The notes: generated by a model not told the origin, from the sequence alone. 46,603 nucleotides of DNA from Amycolatopsis rifamycinica (GCF_000695625.1 NZ_JMQI01000042.1:1-46603), one strand, 5' to 3'. Positions 16,543 through 24,428 are shown, counted from the stretch's first letter. Program-made: numbers and translations.

Positions 16543-17486
16543 AAGGCGTTCACGCCGGTGAGCTCGGCCGAAACCGTCCACAACCGCTCGGCGAGGACGG
16601 GGTCGATCGCGTAGTCCTTGACGCCGGTGCGGGTGCCGTCGACGGGCGCGGGCTCGGCGATGTCGCAGTCCTCGAGGTACACGCCGCCGAGGCCGTCGAG
16701 CTGCGGCGAGGTCGCCGCCCAGACCTGCGTCGCGGCGCCTTCCTCCGGTGTCTTCGCGCCTCCGGTGACCCGGCCGGACTCGTCGACCATGCCCGCGTCG
16801 ACCAGCTCCTGCCGGTCCAGGTGGCGCACGAGGTCGGTGAGGATCCGGCCCGGGTGCAGGGCGAAGGCGCGGATGCCGTGGTCGCGCGCCAGTTTGTCGA
16901 GGTGCACCGCGAAGAGGACGTTCGCCGTCTTCGCCTGGCCGTAGGCGAGCCACTTGTCGTAGCCCCGCTCGAAGTTCAGGTCGTCGAAGCGCACCGGGCC
17001 GTAGTGGTGGCCGCGCGAGGACACCGAAACCACGCGGGCTCCGGTGCGGAAAGCCGGCCAAAGCCGGTTCACCAGCGCGTAGTGGCCGAGGTGGTTGGTG
17101 GCGAACTGCGCCTCCCAGCCCGGTCCGACCCGGGTTTCCGGCGACGCCATGATCCCGGCGCTGCCGATGAACAGGTCGATCCCCCGGCCCGAGGCCAGGA
17201 ACCGCTCGGCGAACGCGCGCACGCTCTCGAGGTCACCGAGGTCGAGTTCGTCGATCTCGACGTTTTCGAAGCCCCGCAAGGCTTCTTCCGCCGTCGCGCG
17301 GCGCCGGGCCGGGACGACGACGTGCGCGCCCGCGTCCGCCAGCGCCCGCGTGGTCTCCAGGCCGATGCCGGAGTAGCCGCCGGTGACGATCGCGAGCTTG
17401 CCGGTCAGGTCGATGCCGCCCAGGACCTCGGCCGCCGTGGTGGTGGCACCGAAGCCCGAGCCGATCTTGTGCTGTGCGGTGGTCAT
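16539..17486 (-). CDS. short-chain dehydrogenase/reductase
   Basis: 315 residues. The Rossmann motif TGGYSGIG (35-42), the NHLG segment (131-134), a serine in VVSVSSRGH and the catalytic YGQAK (Y182, K186) are all present, so it should be an active NAD(P)-dependent oxidoreductase. The length and the DDLNFERGYDKWLAYGQAK region match the retinol-dehydrogenase/WW-domain-oxidoreductase-like SDRs common in actinomycetes. The substrate is unknown. It stands alone on the minus strand and converges on the aminotransferase with a 4-bp stop overlap. Confidence 0.9.
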   Translation of the reverse strand: MTTAQHKIGSGFGATTTAAEVLGGIDLTGKLAIVTGGYSGIGLETTRALADAGAHVVVPARRRATAEEALRGFENVEIDELDLGDLESVRAFAERFLASGRGIDLFIGSAGIMASPETRVGPGWEAQFATNHLGHYALVNRLWPAFRTGARVVSVSSRGHHYGPVRFDDLNFERGYDKWLAYGQAKTANVLFAVHLDKLARDHGIRAFALHPGRILTDLVRHLDRQELVDAGMVDESGRVTGGAKTPEEGAATQVWAATSPQLDGLGGVYLEDCDIAEPAPVDGTRTGVKDYAIDPVLAERLWTVSAELTGVNAF

Positions 17487-17526
17487 GGTCCCGACGCTAC
17501 GACCTGGAGCGGACTCCAGCGCAAGT

Positions 17527-18663
17527 TCAGCCCTTGAGCAGCTGCCGCGCGATCACGAGCTTCTGGATCTCGCTGGTCCCTTCGTAGATCCGGAACAGCC
17601 GCGCGTCCCGGTAGATCCGTTCGACCGTCACCCCGCGGACGTACCCCGTCCCGCCGTGGACCTGCACCGCGCGATCGGCGACCCGGCCGAGCATCTCGGT
17701 GCAGAACAGCTTCGCCGACGACGGCCCGAGTTTGCGGTCCTCGCCCGAGTCGTAGTTCGCCGCGGCTTCGTGGACCATCGCGCGGCCGGCCGCGAGCTCG
17801 GCGTGGGACTCCGCGAGCAGCGCCTGCACCAGCTGGTACTCACCGATGACCCGGCCGCCCTGGCGGGCCGTCCGCGCGTACTCGACCGCCTCGGCGAGCG
17901 CCCGCTCGGCCAGGCCGACGCACAAAGCCGCGATGTGCAGGCGGCCGCGGGCCAGGGAGGCCATCGCGATGCCGAAGCCCCTGCCCTCTTCGCCGACCAG
18001 CGCGTCGGCGGCCAGCTCGACGTCGTCGAAGACCACCTCCGACGTCCAGGCGCCGGCCTGGCCCATCTTGGCGTCGTGCGGGCCGACGGTGACCCCGGGC
18101 GTGCCCGCGGGCACGAGGAAGGCGGAAATGCCGCGGCTGCCGGTGCTGTCCGGATCGGTGCGCGCGAAGGTGACGAACACTTCGGCGAGCGGCGCGTTCG
18201 TGATGAACCGCTTGGTGCCCGACAGCCGGTAGCGGTCGCCGTCGCGCACCGCGCGGCTGGTCAGGCCGCCCGGGTCGGAGCCCGCCTCGGCTTCGGTGAG
18301 CGCGAACGACGCGATCGCCTGCCCGGCGGCCAGCCGCGGCAGCCAGCGGGTGCGCTGGTCGGGCGTCCCGTGGTGCACGATCGCCTGGCCGGCGATGCCG
18401 TTGTTGGTGCCGAACAGCGAGCGGAAGGCGGGCGTCGTCCAGCCGAGTTCGATCGCCAGCCGGACGTCTTCGGCCATGCCGAGGCCGAGCCCGCCGTACT
18501 CCTCCGGCAGCGCCCAGCCGAACAGCCCGAGCCCGGCGGCCTTTTCCCGGATTTCGCCGGGAATCTCGTCGCGTTCGTCGATCTCCGCCTCGCGCGGCAC
18601 GACCTCCTTGCGCACGAACTCCCGCACCGCACCGAGGACCTGCCCGAAAACGTCCGCGTCCAT
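17527..18663 (-). CDS. acyl-CoA dehydrogenase
   Basis: 378 residues, typical of the family. The N-terminal helical domain, the middle beta domain (ASFALTEAEAGSDPGGL, FAD/substrate loop) and the C-terminal helical domain are in order. The catalytic glutamate is expected at E361 in RIYEGTSEIQ, and the signature VHGGTGYVRG precedes it. It should oxidise an acyl-CoA to the 2-enoyl form using FAD, passing electrons to ETF. The chain-length preference cannot be read from sequence. The ATG at 18663 follows a minus-strand TAGCCT by 8 nt, suggesting a leaderless mRNA. No beta-oxidation partner is adjacent. Confidence 0.94.
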   Translation of the reverse strand: MDADVFGQVLGAVREFVRKEVVPREAEIDERDEIPGEIREKAAGLGLFGWALPEEYGGLGLGMAEDVRLAIELGWTTPAFRSLFGTNNGIAGQAIVHHGTPDQRTRWLPRLAAGQAIASFALTEAEAGSDPGGLTSRAVRDGDRYRLSGTKRFITNAPLAEVFVTFARTDPDSTGSRGISAFLVPAGTPGVTVGPHDAKMGQAGAWTSEVVFDDVELAADALVGEEGRGFGIAMASLARGRLHIAALCVGLAERALAEAVEYARTARQGGRVIGEYQLVQALLAESHAELAAGRAMVHEAAANYDSGEDRKLGPSSAKLFCTEMLGRVADRAVQVHGGTGYVRGVTVERIYRDARLFRIYEGTSEIQKLVIARQLLKG

Positions 18664-18671
18664 GCGTCGGC

Positions 18672-18720
18672 AGGCTACCCGGATCACCGCTCCCGCGGGC
18701 ACGCCCGGGCGCGGTAGCTT
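18672..18720. promoter_or_regulatory. divergent -10 elements, probably leaderless transcripts
   Basis: Between the acyl-CoA dehydrogenase and the cupin gene, a minus-strand TAGCCT (18672-18677) lies 8 nt before one ATG, and a plus-strand TAGCTT (18715-18720) lies 6 nt before the other. Both fit TAnnnT, and both place the transcription start at or next to the start codon. No ribosome site is visible for either gene. Confidence 0.45.
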
Positions 18721-18726
18721 GGGCCG

Positions 18727-19143
18727 ATGCGCAAGCCGATCGCCGTCGTCACGGCCGCTCTCGCCGCAGCCCTGGTGCTCCCCTCGACCGCCTCCGCGAC
18801 CCCGGGCAGCGGCGTCACGGGCACGATCCTGGCCCAGAAGACCATCGGGCACACCGATTACACGCTGCGGGAGGTCACGATCCAGCCGGGCGGCTACACG
18901 GGCTGGCACTTCCACGACGGCACGCTGTACGCGTACGTGAAGGCGGGAACGCTCACGCACAACCTGGCCGACTGCAGCATCGACGGCATCTTCGCCACCG
19001 GACGCGCGTTCACCGAGAAGCCCGACCAGGTGCACATCGGCCGCAACCTCGGGTCGACGCCGCTGGTGCTGGAGGTGCTGTACGTGCTTCCGGCGGGCAG
19101 CCCGCTTTCGGAGGACGCCCCCGACCCCGGCTGCGGCTTCTAG
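18727..19143 (+). CDS. secreted cupin-domain protein
   Basis: 138 residues. A Sec signal peptide occupies about 1-24 (MRKPIAVV start, hydrophobic core, cleavage after ASA). The mature part is a single small cupin barrel: the first motif is GGYTGWHFHDGTLYAYVKAG, with two histidines (WHFH) and a downstream acidic residue position, and the second half includes DQVHIGRNLG. Such secreted one-domain cupins are frequent in actinomycetes without a known function; metal binding is plausible from the HxH pattern. Two cysteines (DCSID and the C-terminal PGCGF) may form a disulfide outside the cell. Its stop overlaps that of the convergent MarR gene. Confidence 0.85.
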   Translation: MRKPIAVVTAALAAALVLPSTASATPGSGVTGTILAQKTIGHTDYTLREVTIQPGGYTGWHFHDGTLYAYVKAGTLTHNLADCSIDGIFATGRAFTEKPDQVHIGRNLGSTPLVLEVLYVLPAGSPLSEDAPDPGCGF

Positions 19144-19604
19144 CCCGAGAACCACCCGGCGGCGTCGAGCCGGTAAGCCGCCGGGCCCACCACCGCGCGC
19201 AAGTCGTTCTCCAGCGCGGCAATCCGCTCCGCGCCGACCGTGCGCGCCCAGTCCGCGCGCAGCTCGTCGAAGATCTCCGCCGACTTCCGGAGCACGTCGA
19301 CGCCGTGGGCGGTGAGCCGCACGATCTTGCGGCGGGCGTCGGCGGGGTCGTCGGCGCGCTCGACGTAGCCGAGTGCCTCGAGCCGTTCCACCGTCTTGCC
19401 CGCCGCCTGCTTGGACACGCCCAGGCGGCGGCCGATTTCCGACGCCGTCGCCCCCTGGACGCCGACGGCCTGCATGGCGAAGCCGTACGACGGCCGGATG
19501 TCGGGGTGCCCCTGCCGGGCCAGCTCGGCGTGCAGGCGGTCGATGAGCGTGCGGAAGCCGCCGAAGAGGAGGAAGGGCAGCTCGTATCCCGGCGTGTCGG
19601 TCAC
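19140..19604 (-). CDS. MarR-family transcriptional regulator
   Basis: 154 residues with the MarR winged helix-turn-helix: GATASEIGRRLGVSKQAAGK as the recognition helices and the wing DDPADARRKIVRLT. Amphipathic helices at both ends would form the dimer interface. GTG is the start. It is divergent from an AhpD-like gene, with a perfect 19-bp operator between them, so it most likely represses that gene and possibly itself. MarR proteins of this type often respond to oxidants or phenolic ligands; the partner gene is consistent with that, but the ligand is unknown. Confidence 0.9.
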   Translation of the reverse strand: MTDTPGYELPFLLFGGFRTLIDRLHAELARQGHPDIRPSYGFAMQAVGVQGATASEIGRRLGVSKQAAGKTVERLEALGYVERADDPADARRKIVRLTAHGVDVLRKSAEIFDELRADWARTVGAERIAALENDLRAVVGPAAYRLDAAGWFSG

Positions 19605-19610
19605 GGGCCC

Positions 19611-19659
19611 TTGCCAAACTCGACAACCAGGTTTACGGTTTCGACAACCATGTTGTCGA
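19611..19659 (+). promoter_or_regulatory. promoter with MarR operator upstream of the AhpD-like gene
   Basis: TTGCCA (19611-19616) and TACGGT (19634-19639) are separated by exactly 17 bp, giving a good plus-strand promoter. The perfect dyad TCGACAAC-cat-GTTGTCGA (19641-19659) covers the expected start site. A second half-site TCGACAACCA begins at 19620, inside the spacer, about two helical turns away. This layout suits repression by the divergent MarR protein. Confidence 0.7.
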
Positions 19660-19678
19660 TCCTACGTCGGGAGACGCC

Positions 19679-20224
19679 TTGTTCGCCGATCACACCCCGG
19701 AGTCTGCACCCACCGCCGCGCGCCCCGCGATGGCGGCCACCGCGAAGAAGTTCGGCCGCGTGCCGTCCGGCGTCGCCCGGCTGGCGACCTCGCCGGAACT
19801 GCTGAACGGCTTCCTGAAACTCAGCGCGATCTTCGAGTCCACGACCCTGACGGCGCTGGAACGCGAAGTGCTGATCATGACGGTGGCCGCGCGCAACGAG
19901 TGCCACCTCTGCGTGGCGATGCACACGGCCACGCTGACCCGCTTGGCCGCCTCGCCGGAACTGGTGACAGCGCTGCGGGCGGAGGCCCCGCTCCCGGAGC
20001 CGCGGCTGGAGGCGCTGCGCGTCTTCGTGCACACCGTCATGGACACGCGCGGCGAGGCTCCGGCCGAGGCGCTGGAAGCGTTCACCGCCGCCGGGTACAC
20101 CCAGCGCAACGCGTTGGAGGTGGTGCTGGGGATCGGGACGTACACGCTGTCGACGTACGCGAACCGGCTCACCCGCGCCCCGCTCGACGAGGTCTTCGCC
20201 GAGCACGCCTGGCACGCGGCGTAG
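19679..20224 (+). CDS. carboxymuconolactone decarboxylase / AhpD-like protein
   Basis: 181 residues of the all-helical CMD fold. The AhpD-type redox centre is complete: E-x-x-C-x-x-C-x-x-x-H at NECHLCVAMH (C75, C78, H82). The protein is therefore likely a thiol peroxidase or disulfide reductase and not the metal-free decarboxylase. The second half (FTAAGYTQRNALEVVLGIG) repeats the helical unit. TTG is the start, six bases after GGGAGA. Expression is probably under the divergent MarR regulator. A 15-bp hairpin starts at the stop codon. Confidence 0.85.
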   Translation: MFADHTPESAPTAARPAMAATAKKFGRVPSGVARLATSPELLNGFLKLSAIFESTTLTALEREVLIMTVAARNECHLCVAMHTATLTRLAASPELVTALRAEAPLPEPRLEALRVFVHTVMDTRGEAPAEALEAFTAAGYTQRNALEVVLGIGTYTLSTYANRLTRAPLDEVFAEHAWHAA

Positions 20225-20258
20225 GCCGTGGGGCCGCCTTCCCGGCGGCCCCACGGCC
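20224..20258. terminator. bidirectional terminator between convergent genes
   Basis: A perfect 15-bp GC-rich stem (arms 20224-20238 and 20244-20258, loop TTCCC) begins at the last base of the AhpD-like gene and lies 6 bp from the stop of the convergent secreted-protein gene. It can serve both transcripts. Confidence 0.8.
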
Positions 20259-20264
20259 CTGGGT

Positions 20265-21155
20265 TCAGCTCTTCACCAAGGTGACGACGGTGGTGTCGTC
20301 GACCGAGACGTTCGTGTTGGACTGCGGGTCGAGCGCGGTCGCCTGGGTGACGACCTCGGCCTTCCCCTTCTGGAACGGCGTGGTGCCGGCAGGCACCACG
20401 GTCGCCGTCCACGGCGCCGGCGTGCCCGGCGTGCAGGCGACCTGCGCCGTGTAGGTGCCGCGGATGATGACGTTGCGCTTGACCTGCGTGGCCGCCCCGC
20501 TCAGGGTGACCTTGGCCGCGGCGGTGCAGTCGACGGTGCCGTGGAGGTAGGCGTTGCCGTTGAGCGTGCTCGCGGTGCCGTCCGTGGCCACCTTGAGCCC
20601 GATCGCCAGGTCCGGCGGGGCCGGCGGGTTCGCGATGTGCACCTCACCGCGCGCGGCGGGCTCGGCCCCTTCGCAGTGCTGCTCGAACGTGGCGTCGAGC
20701 GTCTGGACGTACCCGCGCGGCCCGAAGACGACGTTCTGGACGGTGAACGTCCCCACCAGGGTGTTGCAGCCCCGGCCGTTCCCGCTCAGGTCCAGCCCCG
20801 GCGCGTCGGGCTCCTGGAACGGGTACCGCGTCGCCGCGTCGTAGGTGCCGGCGGTCAGGCCCGTGCCGCTGGGTGCGGCCAGGTCCACCGTCCACCAGTC
20901 GCTGTTGAAGGCGCTGACGCTCACGGCGATGTGGTTGCGGTCCTCCGACGCGTTGACCGTGAGCCGGTCGTTCGCTTCGGTGGAGTACGCGTAGGAACCG
21001 CCCTGGCTGATGTAGTCGCCCCCGTCCCCGCTGAACGACAGTGATCCGGTGGCGACCGGCTGCGCCTGCGCCGGCCCGGCCCCCACGAGCGCGGCGAGCA
21101 CGGGCACCGCGACGGCGGCAACGGCGGCTCGCTTCAAAAACCCTGAACCCTTCAC
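20265..21155 (-). CDS. secreted protein of unknown function
   Basis: 296 residues. GTG is the start, because GGGGGA sits 6 nt upstream and it opens a clean Sec signal peptide: VKGSGFLKR, a hydrophobic core to about residue 28, and cleavage after AQA. The mature protein looks like two beta-rich domains. Residues ~32-165 contain GDYISQGGSYAYS and a tryptophan-rich SDWWTVDLAAP strand, with two cysteines (GRGCNTL, EQHCEG) likely forming a disulfide. Residues ~175-296 hold a second cysteine pair (DCTAAAK, VACTPG) and Ser/Thr/Val strands. I do not recognise a named family. It is probably secreted or cell-wall associated, and is flanked by unrelated genes. Confidence 0.75.
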   Translation of the reverse strand: MKGSGFLKRAAVAAVAVPVLAALVGAGPAQAQPVATGSLSFSGDGGDYISQGGSYAYSTEANDRLTVNASEDRNHIAVSVSAFNSDWWTVDLAAPSGTGLTAGTYDAATRYPFQEPDAPGLDLSGNGRGCNTLVGTFTVQNVVFGPRGYVQTLDATFEQHCEGAEPAARGEVHIANPPAPPDLAIGLKVATDGTASTLNGNAYLHGTVDCTAAAKVTLSGAATQVKRNVIIRGTYTAQVACTPGTPAPWTATVVPAGTTPFQKGKAEVVTQATALDPQSNTNVSVDDTTVVTLVKS

Positions 21156-21294
21156 AGGTTCCCCCAGAGGTGAGTTGGTCACTTGCCGACTGGCCTGTCG
21201 GCACCGGCCGATCACCCGTTACGCCCGAACGGCGATTTTTGCTTTTCGCGCAACAACACCGGATTCCCCGCGCACATCTCGACAAGTTTCCCGA

Positions 21295-21876
21295 TCAGCG
21301 GGGGACGACGGTGCGGCCGTTCGCGTCGCCTTCGACGAGTTCGCGGTAAGCCTCGGCGACCACCGCCACCGGTGTCCCGCGGCGGCCGTCCTCCCCCATC
21401 GCTTCGAGGGTTTCCCTGATCCAGCCGGGGCTGACGACGTTGAGCCGCGGGCCGCCCGGCCGCTCGGCGGCGGCCGACCGGACGAAGCCCTCGAGGCCGG
21501 CGTTGACGAGCGCGCCGAGCCCGCTGCCCGGGATCGGCTCGGTGAACGTCCCGCCGGTGAGCGTGACGGAGCCCGTGGCGGGCAGGCGCTCCGCCGCGCG
21601 CCGCGCGAGCGCGACCTGGCCGAGCAGCTTGGCGCGCAGGTCGCCGAGGACCTGTTCGTCGGTCAGCTCGGCGAGCGGGCGCAGCGGGACGTGGGCGGCG
21701 CAGCACACGACGGCGTCCGGGGCGGTCTCGAAGAGCGCGTCGAGCGACGTGGGCTCGGTCAGGTCCGCGACGAGCGGGGAGGTCCGCGAGACGGGCACGA
21801 CCTCGTGGCGGGGTTCGAGGGCGGCGGTGACGGCTCGGCCGACGAGCCCGGTGGCGCCGAGCAGGAGGATCTTCAC
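21295..21876 (-). CDS. short SDR-family NAD(P)-binding oxidoreductase
   Basis: 193 residues. The N-terminus MKILLLGATGLVGRAVTAAL is a GxxGxxG Rossmann motif of the type used by short atypical SDRs of about 200 residues. VTLTGGTF takes the place of the catalytic-serine strand. The usual YxxxK tyrosine is not clearly visible (the equivalent region reads GLGALVNAGLEGFVRS), as in atypical members, so the protein may be a weak reductase or an NADP-binding sensor. It stands alone on the minus strand, divergent from the MFS gene. The start is the ATG just before the Rossmann motif. Confidence 0.8.
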   Translation of the reverse strand: MKILLLGATGLVGRAVTAALEPRHEVVPVSRTSPLVADLTEPTSLDALFETAPDAVVCCAAHVPLRPLAELTDEQVLGDLRAKLLGQVALARRAAERLPATGSVTLTGGTFTEPIPGSGLGALVNAGLEGFVRSAAAERPGGPRLNVVSPGWIRETLEAMGEDGRRGTPVAVVAEAYRELVEGDANGRTVVPR

Positions 21877-21994
21877 CCCTCGACGCTAGCCACCCCGGCA
21901 ACCGGGATTCGCCGGAAAAAATCTCCGCACCCGTGTCCGGTCGCCCGCGGCGGCTCCGACCTCCTGGCGAACGGACCACGGAGAAGGAGCGGAC

Positions 21995-23434
21995 ATGGAG
22001 AAGCCGGCCGGACGGCGGGAGTGGCTGGGACTGGCGGTGCTCGTGCTGCCCACCCTGCTCGTCGCGATGGACATGACGTCGCTGTTCCTCGCGCTGCCGC
22101 AGCTCAGCGCGGATCTCGGCGCCAGCAGCACCGAACAGCTGTGGATCACCGACAGCTACGGCTTCGTCGTCGCCGGGTTCGTCATCACCATGGGCACGCT
22201 CGGCGACCGGATCGGGCGACGGCGGCTGCTGCTCGCCGGCGGCGGGGCCTTCGGCCTGCTGTCGATCGTCGCCGCGTGCTCGACCGGCCCGGTGATGCTC
22301 ATCGTCGTGCGCGGGGCGCTCGGGGTGGCCGGGGCGACCCTGATGCCCTCGACGCTCGCCCTGATCACGAACATGTTCCGCGACGAGAAGCAGCGCGGGA
22401 AGGCCATCTCGATCTGGGCCACCTGCCAGTTCGCGGGCGGCGCGGCCGGTCCGGTGTTCGCCGGCTTCCTGCTGCAGCACTTCTCGTGGGGCTCGGTGTT
22501 CCTGGTCGCCGTCCCGGCCGTGGCGATCCTGCTCGTCGCGGGCCCGTTCCTGCTGCCCGAGTTCCGCGCCCCGGCGTCGGGGCGGCTGGACCTGCCCGGG
22601 GTGGCGCTCTCCCTGACCGCGGTGCTGCTGATCGTGTTCGGCCTCAAGCAGCTGGCGGCCGGCTCGCTCGCCCTGCCGCTCGCGGCGATCGCCGCCGGGA
22701 CGCTGCTGGGTACCGTCTTCGCCCGCCGCCAGCTGACCACGGCGTCGCCGCTGCTGGACCTGCGGCTGTTCCGGAACCGCCCGTTCACCGCGGTGCTGGT
22801 CGCGCTGGTCTTCGCCGGCGTCGCGATGGCCGGCGTCGGCCTGCTGGTGACGCAGTACCTGCAGAGCGTGCTCGGCCACTCCCCGCTCGCCTCGGCGCTG
22901 CTGTTCGCGCCGATGGGCCTCGGCGTGGCGGCGGGCACGATGGCGGCACCGGCGCTGACCCGGTTCGTCACCCCGGCCACGGCGATCGCGGGCGGCCTGG
23001 CGGTGTCGGCCGCGGGCAGCCTCCTGCTGGCGCTGACCGACGGCCTGGCGCCGGTGGTGGCGGGCATCACGATCCTGACGCTCGGCACGGGCCCGCTGTT
23101 CGCGCTGGGCATCGGCCTGGTGATGGGCGCGGTGCCCCCGGAGCGCGCGGGCTCGGCGGCCTCGATGGCGGACACGGGCAACTACCTGGGCGGCTCCCTG
23201 GGCATGGCCCTGATCGGCCTGACGGCGGCTGCGGTGTACCGCGGCGCGTTCCCGGCGGGCACGACCCTCGCCACCGACGTCACCCGGCCGGAGCTGGCCG
23301 ACCAGGCGAAGGCGGCGTTCATAACGGCGTTGAACGTGACCGGCGTGATCGCGGCGGTCCTGTTCGCGGGCCTGGCCCTGCTGGTGACGTCGATGCGCCG
23401 GACGGCGGTCGCCCCCGAACCGGTCACCGCCTGA
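21995..23434 (+). CDS. DHA2-family MFS multidrug transporter (QacA/SmvA-like)
   Basis: 479 residues and about 14 hydrophobic segments. MDMTSLFLALPQLSADL in TM1, with an acidic residue inside the membrane, and WITDSYGFVVAGFVITMGTL are close to QacA/LfrA/SmvA exporters of cationic drugs. GDRIGRRRLLL is motif A, and CQFAGGAAGPVFAGFLL is the antiporter motif C. It probably expels quaternary ammonium compounds or dyes, although the substrate is inferred by family only. The ATG follows GGAGAAGGAG closely. A short SDR is divergent on its left and the accessory patch begins on its right. No TetR repressor is adjacent, unlike many family members. Confidence 0.9.
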   Translation: MEKPAGRREWLGLAVLVLPTLLVAMDMTSLFLALPQLSADLGASSTEQLWITDSYGFVVAGFVITMGTLGDRIGRRRLLLAGGGAFGLLSIVAACSTGPVMLIVVRGALGVAGATLMPSTLALITNMFRDEKQRGKAISIWATCQFAGGAAGPVFAGFLLQHFSWGSVFLVAVPAVAILLVAGPFLLPEFRAPASGRLDLPGVALSLTAVLLIVFGLKQLAAGSLALPLAAIAAGTLLGTVFARRQLTTASPLLDLRLFRNRPFTAVLVALVFAGVAMAGVGLLVTQYLQSVLGHSPLASALLFAPMGLGVAAGTMAAPALTRFVTPATAIAGGLAVSAAGSLLLALTDGLAPVVAGITILTLGTGPLFALGIGLVMGAVPPERAGSAASMADTGNYLGGSLGMALIGLTAAAVYRGAFPAGTTLATDVTRPELADQAKAAFITALNVTGVIAAVLFAGLALLVTSMRRTAVAPEPVTA

Positions 23435-23560
23435 TCAGTCGGCCGTCGCGGGCACCCGGACCGGCTCGCACCCAGCAACGTCAAGCCTAGAGGAAGGTCA
23501 CCAGACCTCCGCCAGTTCGAAATAATGGCCGCTTTTTTCTGCGCACATGCTGACCACCCA

Positions 23561-23603
23561 GTAAAGGAAGCCGCCTCGTCTTTCGCGAGGCGGCTTCCTT
23601 TAC
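23561..23603. terminator. strong hairpin terminator
   Basis: A perfect 18-bp stem (23561-23578 and 23586-23603, 7-nt loop) ends 7 bp past the stop of the small coiled-coil gene on the minus strand. It is AT-closed (GTAAAGG at the base). It probably terminates that gene and could also stop read-through from the MFS gene on the plus strand. Confidence 0.75.
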
Positions 23604-23610
23604 TTACGCC

Positions 23611-23805
23611 TCAGCGGCGCTGCTGCGTCTGCTCAGAGCGGCGGCGCATCTCGGCCGCCTGCTCTTCTTGACGGCGGCGTTGCCGCTCCAGCATCTCCCG
23701 CTTCTGCTCGTCGGCCAGTTGCTTTTGGTACTCCTGCACTCGCTTCGCCGCTTCGGCGTCCGCCTGCTGCTGATGACTGTAGTTCGGCGGCGGAGTGTAC
23801 GGCAT
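23611..23805 (-). CDS. small charged coiled-coil protein
   Basis: 64 residues. The ATG is set by GGAGG six bases upstream; a longer frame to 23859 has no ribosome site. After a Pro-rich start (MPYTPPPNYSHQQQ), the rest is one continuous helix of Gln, Glu, Arg and Lys with heptad-like spacing (VQEYQKQLADEQKREMLERQ). It has no cysteine or membrane segment. It is likely a cytosolic or DNA/protein-binding helical peptide. No family was recognised. It lies in the low-GC accessory patch and ends at a strong terminator, which argues that it is expressed. Confidence in it as a gene is moderate to good, but its function is unknown. Confidence 0.65.
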   Translation of the reverse strand: MPYTPPPNYSHQQQADAEAAKRVQEYQKQLADEQKREMLERQRRRQEEQAAEMRRRSEQTQQRR

Positions 23806-23857
23806 GTAAGCCTCCACAATATGAGATCTACCGACATTCAAGTCGACGCTGACGCAC

Positions 23858-23983
23858 ATGAAGTCGGTCCGACAGAATGTTTGTTACGGCGACAAGGAGA
23901 TGAGTTTCGAGCCGCGACACTCGACCGGAGCCACAATCATCGAATACCCGCAAGGCGTCGCCCGCCCAGATTACGAACCGTGA
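23858..23983 (+). CDS. possible small open frame, unknown
   Basis: A 41-codon plus-strand frame starting MKSVRQNVCYGDKE and ending RPDYEP. An internal ATG (23900) directly abuts AAGGAG, too close for a normal ribosome site. The peptide resembles nothing I know. It lies in the gap between two minus-strand genes of the accessory patch and may be a remnant or chance frame. Confidence 0.2.
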   Translation: MKSVRQNVCYGDKEMSFEPRHSTGATIIEYPQGVARPDYEP

Positions 23984-24047
23984 TAGCTGATGCCGGTGCT
24001 GATCAGCGCTGACCGCCCCGAGACGGTGGCATCACCCGCCAGTGAAT

Positions 24048-24428
24048 CTAGACAAGCACCACCGACGGGTCCGAGCTTTGCAGTGCATCGAAGACTGCGC
24101 GCGCGTTCTTGACACTCGCCGTCTTTGAGTAGGTGTTCTTGGTACCACTCATCGCCCGGTTGAACCCCGAGTGGTAAACAGCATGCAGTTCCACCAGCCG
24201 GAAGTCGTTCTCCTCATAGACGTAGATCTGCACCGCCCAGCTGCCGATGTTCTTGTCGTGCGATGCGACTGCGCTGAACGTCGGCTGATCCACCAATCCG
24301 GCGAAGGGATCGTCGCCCGGATCGATCTTGCCGAAGACAACACGCCTACCGCTCAAGGTGCTCTGGAACACGCCCGCAACATCAGCGACAGACAGAGATG
24401 TCCTCGCCTGAATGACATCACTTGGCAT
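24048..24428 (-). CDS. hypothetical protein, accessory region
   Basis: 126 residues with a plausible globular composition and no long low-complexity run. It alternates beta-like (SWAVQIYVYEENDFRLVELHAVYH) and helical stretches (VKNARAVFDALQSS), suggesting a small alpha/beta cytosolic domain. The ATG is preceded by GGGG about 8 nt upstream. G/C use at third positions is lower than in neighbouring housekeeping genes, in keeping with acquired DNA. The family is not recognised and there is no catalytic motif. It lies between the small coiled-coil gene (same strand, 242 bp downstream) and the recombinase remnant (opposite strand), so it may be cargo of the lost element. Confidence 0.6.
   Translation of the reverse strand: MPSDVIQARTSLSVADVAGVFQSTLSGRRVVFGKIDPGDDPFAGLVDQPTFSAVASHDKNIGSWAVQIYVYEENDFRLVELHAVYHSGFNRAMSGTKNTYSKTASVKNARAVFDALQSSDPSVVLV

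Noticed and set aside
23604..23837. Alternative minus-strand frame overlapping the coiled-coil gene
   Set aside because: Arg/Ser-rich shadow. The other frame has GGAGG and a coherent helical protein.
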